Assembly (NCBI GenBank): GCA_019634415.1
Contig: JAHQVJ010000178.1
Span: forward strand, 1 to 64,000
Direction of reading: 5' to 3'
Length of the DNA: 64,000 nucleotides
Source: Myxococcales bacterium
GTDB lineage: Bacteria > Myxococcota_A > UBA796 > GCA-2862545
Position numbers and translations under genes: made by a program. This document shows, one piece after another, positions 1 through 8,105 of the stretch (position 1 is the stretch's first letter; the number at the start of each line of letters is the position of its first letter). The notes beneath the pieces were generated by a model that worked only from the letters and a program-made list of their open reading frames with translations, searched no databases and was not told the origin of the DNA.

Positions 1-362
1 CCCGCGACGAGACGTTGGCGTGCCGCCCCGACCGTGCCCGCCGATAGAAGATCGTCGGGCAAGGTCGCCGACGAGGGGGGCTCGGTGCCGAGCCCGTTCC
101 ATCGGTCCAGAGCCCGCGGGAGCCGATCGCAGCCGGCACCGAGGATGCGGAGCCAACCGCGGTCCAGGAGCAGGCCGCCCGTGTGGTAGCCCAGGGCTCC
201 GAGGGGCGAGCGGGTGGTCACCTGGAGCGCTTCGAGGGTCCGCTGGCCGTCCTCGGGAGCACACGGCAGGACCTCGACGGCGTGAGGCGCCGCCGCGGCC
301 CACTCCCGGATCAACGACAACGCGTCATCCGGGTGGAGCAGCTCGAAGAACGGGCGGCTCAC
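1..362 (-). CDS. DUF2625-like protein, 3' end cut by the window edge
   Basis: About 120 codons are visible and the C-terminus lies off the left edge. The GTG start at 362-360 overlaps the TGA stop of the upstream SUKH gene (361-359) as GTGA, which strongly suggests translational coupling. The translation contains FFELLHPDDAL, EVLPC and LQVTTRSPLGALGYHTGG followed by GGLLLDRGWLRILG. From memory this matches the conserved core of DUF2625, a family of unknown biochemical function. It is the last visible gene of a minus-strand run of overlapping genes rich in immunity-type folds, so an immunity role is a reasonable inference but is not shown by the sequence. The reading frame is clean to the edge. 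Confidence 0.72.
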   Translation of the reverse strand, partial: MSRPFFELLHPDDALSLIREWAAAAPHAVEVLPCAPEDGQRTLEALQVTTRSPLGALGYHTGGLLLDRGWLRILGAGCDRLPRALDRWNGLGTEPPSSATLPDDLLSAGTVGAARQRLVA

Positions 363-910
363 TCGCTCTCCCCGTCTTGCTGGGCGTTCCAGGACTGCTC
401 GAACAGCTCGACGACGTCGGCCCCGTCGAGCCAGCGCTGCATCGGCGCCTCGAGCCCCATCCCGAAGGGGAAGAACGCATCCGACCAGGGCTGGCCGTCC
501 ACATGCGGGTTCGGCTCGAACCACACGATGGCCTCGTCCGATGAGTCCAGGTCGACGCACAGGTACATGGCGCACCCCAGGTGGACCAGCGGCAGCAGAT
601 TCGGCGGCCACTGCCAGTGCGGGTCGTCAGGGTCCGGCTGGCGGTAGCTGTCCCAGAGTCCCAACGCGGTGTCCTGCTTCGCGTCCGGGTGGGGACGCGC
701 GACCCCGAGATGCCCGTAGGCGAAGCCGTAGCCTCCGTCGCCAACCTCGGTCAGGAGCGCCTCTAGGAACGGCGGAAGCTCGCGCCCGAGTCGTGCCTCG
801 ACCTGCGCCACCTCGCCGGGGGTGAGCGGTGCGCCTGCTGTGTCACAGAGGTCACAGTGCGGACCTGGGCAGGAGACGCGGGTCTTCATGCGCTGGAGGG
901 TGTCACTCAT
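359..910 (-). CDS. SMI1/KNR4 (SUKH) family putative immunity protein, 183 aa
   Basis: SUKH-superfamily proteins bind and neutralise diverse polymorphic or contact-dependent toxins. This one shows LTPGEVAQVEARLGRELPPF, then LLTEVGDGGYGFAYG, which is the typical SMI1 N-terminal helix, LP and G-G layout, followed by an aromatic and acidic C-terminal half. The ATG at 910 is chosen because GGAGG sits 6 nt upstream; an in-frame ATG at 928 lacks such a site. The start lies 8 bp inside the end of the preceding SUKH gene and the stop overlaps the next gene's GTG, so the gene is embedded in a coupled operon. An early CPGPHCDLC stretch could bind metal, which is unusual for the family. The cognate toxin is unknown. 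Confidence 0.8.
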   Translation of the reverse strand: MSDTLQRMKTRVSCPGPHCDLCDTAGAPLTPGEVAQVEARLGRELPPFLEALLTEVGDGGYGFAYGHLGVARPHPDAKQDTALGLWDSYRQPDPDDPHWQWPPNLLPLVHLGCAMYLCVDLDSSDEAIVWFEPNPHVDGQPWSDAFFPFGMGLEAPMQRWLDGADVVELFEQSWNAQQDGESE

Positions 911-1313
911 CCCAGTCCTCCGGTTCATCGACCAGGTCCAGCACGCTGTTGGCGATGCGCTCGACTTCCTCGCCGTGGAAGTCCCAGAAGTACACGGTGT
1001 CGTCGTACCGGGTCTCGTCCTCGGGCATCAGGACCAGGCGGTCCGCGTTGCACACGGCGATCGCGAGGGCGTCGGCCGGATACCAGTCCACCTCGCGGCA
1101 GCTCTCGGTCTCTGCGACCAGGTGGTTGAAGGTACGGGTCAGGTACCTCCGGTCCCGCTTGTCCCAGACTGGGTGGACTTCCCAGACGTCGTCCGTCGCG
1201 TAGAGCTCGCCGCCGTTGCGTTCCTTCAGCAGCTTCCGCAGACTCGCGGGGAGGCGTCTGCCGAGCGACGCCTCGGCTTCGTCCAGCCACTGGTCCGTCG
1301 TCGTGAGCGGCAT
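903..1313 (-). CDS. SMI1/KNR4 (SUKH) family putative immunity protein, 136 aa
   Basis: This short single-domain protein opens with WLDEAEASLGRRLPASL and LKERNGGELYATDD, the classic SUKH entry motif (helix, LP, then NGG). It then has an acidic segment with VYFWDFHGEEVERIANS, typical of the family's substrate-facing sheet. The start is placed at the ATG of an ATGA overlap with the upstream stop (1315-1313); a longer in-frame start exists upstream but would run deep into the preceding gene. Most residues near the C-terminus are acidic (ending EDWDE), as is common in immunity proteins that mimic nucleic acid. It belongs to the coupled minus-strand immunity array. Function is by family knowledge and the toxin partner is unknown. 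Confidence 0.82.
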   Translation of the reverse strand: MPLTTTDQWLDEAEASLGRRLPASLRKLLKERNGGELYATDDVWEVHPVWDKRDRRYLTRTFNHLVAETESCREVDWYPADALAIAVCNADRLVLMPEDETRYDDTVYFWDFHGEEVERIANSVLDLVDEPEDWDE

Positions 1314-2068
1314 CAGAAGTGCTCCAGCCCGCGGCAAAGGTCCCCGACAGGTACCTTTGGCTGGGCCGCCTCATCGAACTCCAGGCCGGGGAAGCCGCCC
1401 CACCGGAACGCCAGCCGCAGATACTCGACGAAGGGGTCGGCCCGCTGGCCTGCCGCGGACCCGGCCTCCCACCAGACGAAGGCATCCTCGATTCCAGGTG
1501 AGGGAAGCGCGAAGCCGTACGGGCCGCCGCCGCTGATGTTGGCCTTGTGGAACCGGTCCGGTGCCAGCGGCAGCAGCCAAGGCTCGTCCTCCTCGTCCTC
1601 GAGCCATTCCTCCCGCTCGCTTTCCAGGGACTCGAGACCGGGGCCCCAGACCCGGTCGAGTACCAGCGGATCGAGCCGCTCCGGACCCGGCCAGTCGGGA
1701 TGGAAGCCAGCCAGCGACACCGCGCCGACGTGGCGGATGAACGCCTTGTACGTGGAGGGCAGGGCACCGAGCACGTTCTCGGCTTGTTCTGCGGCGCCTT
1801 CGGGGGCGATGGAGCGCCCTGGGACCCACCACGGCGGGTTGTTCCAGTAGTTGGGTTCGCCATCGAGGCTTCCGAGTCGCCAGCCGGCCTTCTCGAGGTT
1901 GTCGAGCAAGCGGTCGGTGTTGCGGGCGACGATGGTCATCATCTCGGTGAGCACCGCGGCGACAGCATCGGAGGTGACTGTGCCCCCCGAGTTGTTCCGG
2001 AGGAGCTCGGCCCAGGCGCGCTCGTGGTCCCCGGCTCGGTAGGCCTGCACCAGCTGCTCCGCGCTCAC
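1313..2068 (-). CDS. SUKH-like uncharacterised protein, 251 aa
   Basis: The GTG start at 2068 overlaps the preceding TGA stop (2067-2065) as GTGA, and the stop overlaps the next gene as ATGA. The first 70 residues are helical. The middle has LPSTYKAFIRHVGAVSLAG, resembling the LPxSYKxFxxxVG entry of SMI1-like proteins. Later come a very acidic stretch (SEREEWLEDEEDEPW), then APDRFHKANISGGGPYG and a C-terminal YLRLAFRWGGFPGLEF. I have seen this organisation in unnamed bacterial proteins often found with toxins, but I cannot give a family number. An immunity role is inferred from fold resemblance and from its position between SUKH genes. Confidence 0.68.
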   Translation of the reverse strand: MSAEQLVQAYRAGDHERAWAELLRNNSGGTVTSDAVAAVLTEMMTIVARNTDRLLDNLEKAGWRLGSLDGEPNYWNNPPWWVPGRSIAPEGAAEQAENVLGALPSTYKAFIRHVGAVSLAGFHPDWPGPERLDPLVLDRVWGPGLESLESEREEWLEDEEDEPWLLPLAPDRFHKANISGGGPYGFALPSPGIEDAFVWWEAGSAAGQRADPFVEYLRLAFRWGGFPGLEFDEAAQPKVPVGDLCRGLEHF

Positions 2069-3435
2069 TCGGCCGCCCAGTCCTGAATCTGGCTGAACTC
2101 CGCCGCGCCTGGCTTGCGGTGCCACGCCGTACCGTGTGGCTGCTTCACGATGGCCTCCAGCGACTCATCGCGATCGACGAGGTCTCTCAGCGGGACCCGC
2201 AGGACGTTCTCGGGGTCGTCCACGTACTCCTGGGACTCGTCTCCATGGGAGAACCACCACCCGCTGTCCTTCTCGCGGTCCGTGTGATCGCGACAGCAGA
2301 AGCCGATCCCGTGGTCCCACGCGCGCTGCGTGACCAGTGCCAGCTCGGACAGAGCGCCGAAGAAGCGCTCGTTTACCGCCCGCATCCGCTCGACCGTCTG
2401 GTCGGTCGCGAGCTCGACCCGCGCTCGGACCACCTGCCCGTTCGCGTCCAGGTCCCGGTGTACCTCCCAGATTCCATCGCCCCAGGTGGTCATGAACACA
2501 GTTGCTGCGGCGCCGTCCAGGTCCACGACGCCCGACTCCGTCTCGCCGCTCCGAACCTGTTCCATCGCGATCCAGTGGTGGGTGTGCGGCCGGAAGTCGA
2601 GGGCGAACTTCTGCTCGCCGGCGTCTCGGACGGCCTGGATACGGTGGCTGAGGTCCACGATCTCGTCGACCGGCCTGTCCCGCCAACCGTAGTTGTCTTC
2701 ACCGAGCTGGGGCGCGGCGAACTCGGCGGCCACGCTCGCGGCGTCGCGGTCCCAGAACACCAGGTCGGCCTTGCCGTCGATCGTCTCCCGGTCGTTCCAC
2801 ACTCCGAGTCGGTCGAGGTCGCAGAACATCAGCCGGGCCTCGTCCACCATTGCCCAGCCGGCCTGTTCGGAGCGGACGATCTCGGCATCCCGCGCGACCA
2901 CGTAGACCCGCTGCCACCGACCGGCGAACTCGGTGCCCTCGTGCGCGTCGGCGAACACGGGCAGCTCGCGGTCGGTGGGCAGTCCGGATGCCACGGACGC
3001 CCAGATCCCGTGGAAGTTGATCGAGCCCCCGGGCTGGCGCGCGATGATGTCGTGTGCGCGCTGGAGGTGCGACAGCTGGGGACGAACGACCTCGATCTGC
3101 ACGTCGAAGCCGTGCTCGTCGGCGAAGGTCCGGAGCCCTTCGATGCGCTCGTCCACGTGTGAGCCCGGGATGTCGAAAACGAACAGCGGGTGGTGCGAGC
3201 GGTCGTACGCCAGCCCACAGGCCTCCGCGTCGGGGCCGGTGAGCTGGAGGTCGGCGGAGTTGTTCGCGTTGGCGGTGGCCTCGGGGGAGCTGAGGACCCC
3301 GTCGGGTAGTTGGGGCGGGCGGTCGTGGCACCACAGGTGCATCAGTCCACAGTCGAGAGTGGCGAGGATGCCGCTCGGGGTGTGGATGGTGCCCAGCCGG
3401 ACGGGGCCTGTGCGTTCGGGATCGCGGTGGGTCAT
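2065..3435 (-). CDS. Uncharacterised 456-aa protein of the immunity array
   Basis: The ATG at 3435 sits in an ATGA overlap with the upstream stop (3434-3432); the frame is open further upstream but coupling supports this start. The product has no signal peptide or membrane segment. The N-terminal part (LGTIHTPSGILATLDCGLM) has the small-domain look of several immunity-associated DUFs. The central part contains YVVARDAEIVRSEQAGWAMV and the end has HDRDESLEAI-like acidic helices. I do not recognise a named domain with confidence. His and Cys residues occur (FCCRDH, HTHHWIA) but do not form an obvious catalytic motif. The guess that it is a two-domain immunity or toxin-modifying protein rests only on context. 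Confidence 0.6.
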   Translation of the reverse strand: MTHRDPERTGPVRLGTIHTPSGILATLDCGLMHLWCHDRPPQLPDGVLSSPEATANANNSADLQLTGPDAEACGLAYDRSHHPLFVFDIPGSHVDERIEGLRTFADEHGFDVQIEVVRPQLSHLQRAHDIIARQPGGSINFHGIWASVASGLPTDRELPVFADAHEGTEFAGRWQRVYVVARDAEIVRSEQAGWAMVDEARLMFCDLDRLGVWNDRETIDGKADLVFWDRDAASVAAEFAAPQLGEDNYGWRDRPVDEIVDLSHRIQAVRDAGEQKFALDFRPHTHHWIAMEQVRSGETESGVVDLDGAAATVFMTTWGDGIWEVHRDLDANGQVVRARVELATDQTVERMRAVNERFFGALSELALVTQRAWDHGIGFCCRDHTDREKDSGWWFSHGDESQEYVDDPENVLRVPLRDLVDRDESLEAIVKQPHGTAWHRKPGAAEFSQIQDWAAE

Positions 3436-4472
3436 TCCACGGTCTCCTCGACCGGCAGCGAAAGGCGGACAGCTACCTCCCGTAGGAAGTCGGCCGTCTC
3501 GGCGTCCGGTCGGATCGCCAGCAGGCCGCGCGGTCCCACGGGGAACTCCCGGCGCCAGCCATCGCTGTGGTCGTGCCAGCGTACGAGGTCGTCGCCGTCC
3601 TGGATGACCTCTCCGGTCTTCGGATTCGTGATTCGGCTGGCTTGCCGCGTGGTGATTCCGTCGGTGCAAGCTGCCCAGTCCTCCAGCGACCGTCGAGCCT
3701 CCGCATCTGGCGTGGTGACGCGGAGCTTGTGAGCCACGCTCCCGCGCGGAGGAGCTGTCGCCACAGGCGCGCGCTCCATCGGGTCTCCGAAGGCGTTCTC
3801 TCGGAACAGCTCCATCCGCCGGAACACGTCTCGGTCAGACGTCTCGACGATGGGCGTCGGGTGCCACCGCACGTGCCAGAGGCCCGGGTGCTCCTCGCTC
3901 CACTCGCCGCCGAACCTGCGGAGCGCCTCGACGGTCTGGCGCATCACCCGGGGGTAGTCCGCCCCGAACCACATGCGATGCCCGAGTCCCTCGACGAGCC
4001 CCTCGTTCCGGATCCGTCGGCGTCCCGGGTTGCGGCTCGTGTCGACGACCTGCTGGTTGAGCGGTGGCGGGAGCCCGTTGTCGACCAAAAGTAGTCCCTG
4101 GAGGCGCTTCGGGTGGTTCCGGTAGAGCAGCTGGTCCGCAGCGTTCTGCCAGTACTCGAACTCGGCGTCCGCGATGCGGGCGAAGCGGACCGGACACACC
4201 TCGTCGACCGCCGGCGCCAGGCGTGCGAGGGTCTCCTCGTCCGCATCGGACTCGACCATCACCAGTCCCGTCGGGCCTCGGCCGAGACGGGTCACGTGGT
4301 AGTCGGCGACGTCGCTGGAGAGCCTGCCGGTGTGCTGGCCGTTCGCCTGGTTGCACGCTCGGGTGACTACCGACTTCCGGGGTCCGCCGCCGTGGGTCTC
4401 CACCAGGACGCGCAGCACGTCACCGACGCGCAGCTCAGGGAGCACACTCATCTCGAGGAGCCAACGCCTCAT
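3432..4472 (-). CDS. Uncharacterised 346-aa protein at the head of the overlapping array
   Basis: The start is the ATG at 4472, with GGAGGA 10 nt upstream. A TTG at 4481 would be only 2 nt from that site and is less likely, and a third start (ATG 4451) remains possible. Its stop overlaps the next ATG (ATGA). The protein is soluble, with LRVGDVLRVLVETHGGGPRKS near the N-terminus, many charged residues, paired segments around DNGLPPPLNQQVVDTSRNPG, and a C-terminal ITNPKTGEVIQDGDDLVRW beta-hairpin. No family was recognised. It begins the strictly overlapping part of the minus-strand array, 68 nt downstream of the RraB-like gene, so it is probably co-transcribed with the SUKH genes. Confidence 0.6.
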   Translation of the reverse strand: MRRWLLEMSVLPELRVGDVLRVLVETHGGGPRKSVVTRACNQANGQHTGRLSSDVADYHVTRLGRGPTGLVMVESDADEETLARLAPAVDEVCPVRFARIADAEFEYWQNAADQLLYRNHPKRLQGLLLVDNGLPPPLNQQVVDTSRNPGRRRIRNEGLVEGLGHRMWFGADYPRVMRQTVEALRRFGGEWSEEHPGLWHVRWHPTPIVETSDRDVFRRMELFRENAFGDPMERAPVATAPPRGSVAHKLRVTTPDAEARRSLEDWAACTDGITTRQASRITNPKTGEVIQDGDDLVRWHDHSDGWRREFPVGPRGLLAIRPDAETADFLREVAVRLSLPVEETVE

Positions 4473-4540
4473 CCAGCTCAATTCCTCCGGACGCCCAGAC
4501 TACTCCGCGGGGGCCGCTGCGATCGGCACGTTCGAAGACT

Positions 4541-4888
4541 TCACTCGGCCTCGACCGAGGTCTCCCAGCCGTCGTACCGGCCAGCGAGCCGGTCGGCCTC
4601 GTGAGCTGCCGGGACCGTGTGTGCGGTGACGGCCTCGAGCGTCGGGCGAATCTCGTGCGTGTACGTCACCCGCCACACCAGGTCCTCGTCGTACGCGTCG
4701 TCCTCCGCGACGCTGATGTCGTCGAGTCCTGCGTTGGCAAGCCACTCGACGAACATGTCCGCACCGACTCGCGACGAGAAGTACGCCCAGTGCTTCACCT
4801 CCCGGGCGACACGGAGCGGATCGCCACGATCCGTGAGGGTAGCGATGACCTTGCGGTCCGAATCGATGATGGCTTCTTCGTTTGGCAC
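4541..4888 (-). CDS. RraB-like (regulator of RNase E) family protein, 115 aa
   Basis: RraB proteins bind RNase E and inhibit it; the wider family (PF06877-type) also appears as small immunity-like proteins. The evidence is GDPLRVAREVKHWAYFSSRVGADMF, which matches the family's GD...pr.v.h..yF.....a..f core, and the C-terminal LAGRYDGWETSVEAE, where the YDGWE signature is diagnostic in my memory. The start is GTG 4888 with GGAGG upstream. The gene lies between the AbiJ-like remnant and the immunity array on the same strand with short gaps. In this setting a role in buffering an RNA-targeting toxin is as plausible as a housekeeping RNase E role. The family call is fairly sure and the biological role is inferred. 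Confidence 0.75.
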   Translation of the reverse strand: MPNEEAIIDSDRKVIATLTDRGDPLRVAREVKHWAYFSSRVGADMFVEWLANAGLDDISVAEDDAYDEDLVWRVTYTHEIRPTLEAVTAHTVPAAHEADRLAGRYDGWETSVEAE

Positions 4889-4906
4889 CCTTCCTCCGTC
4901 GGGAGA

Positions 4907-5646
4907 CTACGCGCGGTGCCGCTCAGCCCAAGTGGCGACCAGAAACTGGGCCATGGAGCCGGCAAGGTTCACCGCGAGCTCCGCATGGCGCGGAGCAGGA
5001 CGCACCGGTGCCGGCCCTCCCCGTCCGTGGGCATCGCTGAGGCGGTTGCGGAGCGAACCCAGCTCCCCCACGACGGCGGTGCATCCCCCCAGGATCTTCC
5101 GAAACGTCTCCTCGGTGTGCTGGCTGGGCGCGAGGTTGAGCTCCTTCGCCACCAGTCGGTAGAGCTTCGGGAGATCCTCGCGGTCCGTGTACTCGACGTC
5201 GCAGCGGTCGAGAATCTGCTTGCAGATCGCCTCAAGCAGGGTCCGCGCGGCCGTGATCGCACCCTCGGGATCAGTCTGCCGCCGTTCGAGGGCCTTGCTC
5301 CAGACTTCCTGCACGTAGGCCGAGTCGAGCACCTCCAGGGCACCGCCGACGGAGGCGTCGGATGGGTGGGCACCGCCCCGCTCCAGTTGCTCGAGCAGTG
5401 GTCGGAATCCGGCCCAGATGAACTCCCGTCTCCCAGCGTAGCGGTCAGACTTCCCCTTGATGAAGGACCAGAACTGATCGAGCGAACGGCAGCTCCGCAC
5501 GAAGGGAGGGAGCGCACCCCAGACCTCACTGTCACGCCGAACCCGGCGCGAAGGTGCTGATAGTCGTGCTCGGCGGCAATGCCCCCTGTGGCGCGCGCAA
5601 GCAGCAGGTTCTGGATGGACAGGACGTCCTCGTACAAGCGATGCAT
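4907..5646 (-). pseudogene. AbiJ-type abortive-infection gene split by a frameshift
   Basis: Two minus-strand frames together make one familiar protein. From ATG 5646 one frame reads MHRLYEDVLSIQNLLLARA and then TGG...YQHLR. Around 5535-5555 the homologous sequence moves to the other frame, which continues LPPFVRSCRSLDQFWSFIKG, YAGRREFIWAGFRPLLEQLE and then an Abi_C-like end (AARTLLEAICKQIL, LRNRLSDAHG) to the stop at 4907. Abi_C proteins abort phage infection, probably by RNA damage or HEPN-type activity; RNxxxH-like residues are visible in LRNRLSDAHG (RNRLSDAH). A net -1 shift is needed to join the halves. It may be a decayed gene, a sequencing error or a programmed frameshift. As written, neither frame alone makes a full-length protein. 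Confidence 0.75.
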
Positions 5647-5702
5647 CTCTTCTTCCGCCTGACGGGTCTGACCGCCAGTGGACTACGAGTAACTCTGCAG
5701 CA

Positions 5703-6911
5703 TCATCGATCCCCGATTGCCGGAATGTGCGCCACCGCCGACCGCATCTGCTCCAGCGACGGCTTCGTGTAGCTCGTCGCCCGCGTGCTCCTCCCCGAGT
5801 GCCCGACCAGCCAGTCGATCACCCCGTCCCGAACCCCGGCCTCCTCGAGCGTGGCCTGGTACACCGCCCGCAGCGCATGCGTCGTGCTCGCCTTCTTCCG
5901 GTTCCCCGGCTTCCAGACCCCCGCGCGCACGACCTCCTCCTTCTCCGCCCGCTCCCAAGCCCGCTTGAAGTGCGCCGCCAGGTTCCGGGGCGAGGGCATC
6001 ACCTCCTCGTACACCCCGCCGTACCGGTCCTGGTGCCGGATCAGGAACCCCTCCCGCATCGCCCCCAGCTCCCCCAGCGTCGGCACCAGCCACGTCGGCA
6101 CCGCTACCGTCCGCATCAGCGCTTTCTCCCGCCGCGACTTGCCCTTCCTCACGACCATCGTCCCGGCCTCGACGTCGAAGTCGTCTCCGCGCACGTGTGC
6201 CACCTGCTCGATCCGCAGTCCGGTCCCCCGCATCAACACCGCCGCCGTCCGAGCCCGCGGCACCGTGATTCGCCCGATCATCGCGTCCACCTCGGCCAGC
6301 GTCGGCAGCACGTTCGGCGGCGCGTACACCGCGTTCCTCGGCATCAGCGACCCGGTGTCCCGAGGCGCCACCTCCATCCCCGGCACCCCGCGGTCACTCG
6401 CCCACGGCCAGAACTCCCGCAGCACCGGGTGAAGCGTCTGGTACACGGTCCCCTCGGCGTACCGGGCGGCCAGCCACACCGTGACCCGCTCCACCACGTC
6501 CCGGTTCAGGTGCCGCCCCGGGATCGGCCCGTCCGGCAGCCCCTCGACCACCCGCACCCCCTCGAAGAACCGCTTCACCGACCCCTTGAGGTTCGCCTTC
6601 GTGGATGCGGACAGCCGCCTGCGACCGACCTTTCGGACCAGCCACTCCCCGGCGAGCGCCTCCAGATCGACCTGAAGCGGCTTCACCAGCTCCGAGACCT
6701 CGACCGCACCAGGCTCCCACCACCCCTGCCGGTCCAGCGCTCGCCGGATCTCCACCGCGACCACCGGAACCTCGGCCTCGTCGGCCAGGGTGAACGATCG
6801 CGCCTTCCGGACGACCCCGTCGGGTGTCTCGTGTGTCTCACGCCACCGGAGCTTCCACCCGCCGCGGTACGGCGCGTAGCTGATCCCTTTGATCCCTGCG
6901 ATCGAAGCCAT
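5703..6911 (-). CDS. Tyrosine recombinase / phage-type integrase, 402 aa
   Basis: This site-specific recombinase would integrate or excise the island. An N-terminal SAM-like core-binding region (about residues 85-175) precedes the catalytic domain. The catalytic set is intact: Arg233 in TGLRIEQ, a Lys near 256 in RKGKSRRE, His345 and Arg348 in THALRA, His371 in GHSG and nucleophile Tyr381 in SYTKP. The ATG at 6911 has AGGAG 5 nt upstream. It is transcribed away from ychF, and its start lies only about 100 nt from the ychF stop, typical of an integrase near the attachment end of an island. No matching direct repeat can be identified because the other island end is outside the window. The recombinase looks active. 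Confidence 0.93.
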   Translation of the reverse strand: MASIAGIKGISYAPYRGGWKLRWRETHETPDGVVRKARSFTLADEAEVPVVAVEIRRALDRQGWWEPGAVEVSELVKPLQVDLEALAGEWLVRKVGRRRLSASTKANLKGSVKRFFEGVRVVEGLPDGPIPGRHLNRDVVERVTVWLAARYAEGTVYQTLHPVLREFWPWASDRGVPGMEVAPRDTGSLMPRNAVYAPPNVLPTLAEVDAMIGRITVPRARTAAVLMRGTGLRIEQVAHVRGDDFDVEAGTMVVRKGKSRREKALMRTVAVPTWLVPTLGELGAMREGFLIRHQDRYGGVYEEVMPSPRNLAAHFKRAWERAEKEEVVRAGVWKPGNRKKASTTHALRAVYQATLEEAGVRDGVIDWLVGHSGRSTRATSYTKPSLEQMRSAVAHIPAIGDR

Positions 6912-7010
6912 GAGGTCTCCTGTCCATCGGTGACCTCACGTTAGGCATGTGTGTCTCGGAACGTGTCTCGAAGAAGTTTGCAGCCGCGAAAACGCAGTTA
7001 CAAACTACAG

Positions 7011-8105
7011 CTACACATTGAACCGGAAGTGCATGACGTCGCCGTCTTGCACCACGTACTCCTTGCCCTCCAGGCGCAGCTTGCCCGCCGCCTTCATGCC
7101 CGCCTCCGAGCTGTACTCCATCAGGTCGGGGATGGTGTAGACCTCCGCCCGGATGAAGCCGCGCTCGAAGTCCGTGTGGATCACCCCCGCCGCCTTCGGT
7201 GCGGTCCAGCCCTGGTGAATCGTCCAGGCGCGGATCTCCTTCTCGCCCGCCGTGAAGAACGTCTGCAGGCCCAGCAGCTCGTAGGTGCCGCGAGCGAGCA
7301 CGGACAGCCCCGGCTCCTTCAGCCCCAGGTCCGACAGGAACTCCACACGGTCGTCGGCGTCGAGCTCTGAGATCTCCGCCTCCACCTTGGCGCACAGCAC
7401 CACCACGCCGCTGCCCTCCGAGGCGGCGTGGGCACGCACCGTGGTGACGTGGGCGTTGTCGGCGGACAGGCCGTCCTCGTCCACGTTGCACACGTAGAGC
7501 ACGGGCTTGGCCGTGATCATCTGGCAGCGCTGCAGCAGCGCCTGATCGGCCTCCACCCAGTCGCCAGAGCGCACGGGCTTGCCTTCGGTGAGCAAGGCCA
7601 CGAGCCTCTCGGCGAAGTCGCGCTCGGCCACCGCCTCCTTGTCGCCCGACTTCGCGGCCTTGCGCCACTTGTCGAAGCGACGCTCGGCGACCTCGAGATC
7701 GGCGAAGATCAGCTCGAGGTTGATGGTCTCGATGTCGCGGGTGGGAGACACGTCGCCGTCGACGTGGGTGATGTCGTCGTCGTCGAAGCAGCGCACCACG
7801 TGCAGGATGGCGTCGACGGCGCGGATGTTGCCGAGGAACTGGTTGCCGAGGCCCTCGTTCTGGCTTGCGCCGCGCACCAAGCCCGCGATGTCGACGATCT
7901 CCACGGAGGTGGGGATGATCTTGTCGGTGGTGATCTTGGACGCGATCTGGTCGAGCCGCGGATCGGGCACCGCCACCACGCCGACGTTGGGCTCGATGGT
8001 GCAGAAGGGGTAGTTCGCCGACTCCGCTCCTGCAGAGGTCAGCGCGTTGAACAGGGTGCTCTTGCCCACGTTGGGCAGCCCGACGATGCCGGCCTGCAAG
8101 GCCAT
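7011..8105 (-). CDS. ychF: Redox-regulated ATPase/GTPase YchF, 364 aa
   Basis: YchF (Ola1) is a universally conserved Obg-family P-loop NTPase that prefers ATP, binds ribosomes and affects translation and oxidative stress. The protein has the G1 loop GLPNVGKST near residue 8, the DIAGL switch-II motif, NVDE in place of the usual NKxD (as expected for YchF's relaxed specificity), a coiled-coil insertion around residues 130-200 and a C-terminal TGS domain ending VMHFRFNV, the family's usual terminus. The ATG at 8105 is chosen because it gives the canonical MALQAGIVGLPNVGKS start with GGAGGAG upstream, and longer reading adds 31 atypical residues. It is intact and borders the integrase. Confidence 0.97.
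   Translation of the reverse strand: MALQAGIVGLPNVGKSTLFNALTSAGAESANYPFCTIEPNVGVVAVPDPRLDQIASKITTDKIIPTSVEIVDIAGLVRGASQNEGLGNQFLGNIRAVDAILHVVRCFDDDDITHVDGDVSPTRDIETINLELIFADLEVAERRFDKWRKAAKSGDKEAVAERDFAERLVALLTEGKPVRSGDWVEADQALLQRCQMITAKPVLYVCNVDEDGLSADNAHVTTVRAHAASEGSGVVVLCAKVEAEISELDADDRVEFLSDLGLKEPGLSVLARGTYELLGLQTFFTAGEKEIRAWTIHQGWTAPKAAGVIHTDFERGFIRAEVYTIPDLMEYSSEAGMKAAGKLRLEGKEYVVQDGDVMHFRFNV

Noticed and set aside
6912..7010. A tRNA gene as the integrase target
   Set aside because: No cloverleaf-like arms or GGTTCGAATCC-type T-arm sequence was seen in the gap.
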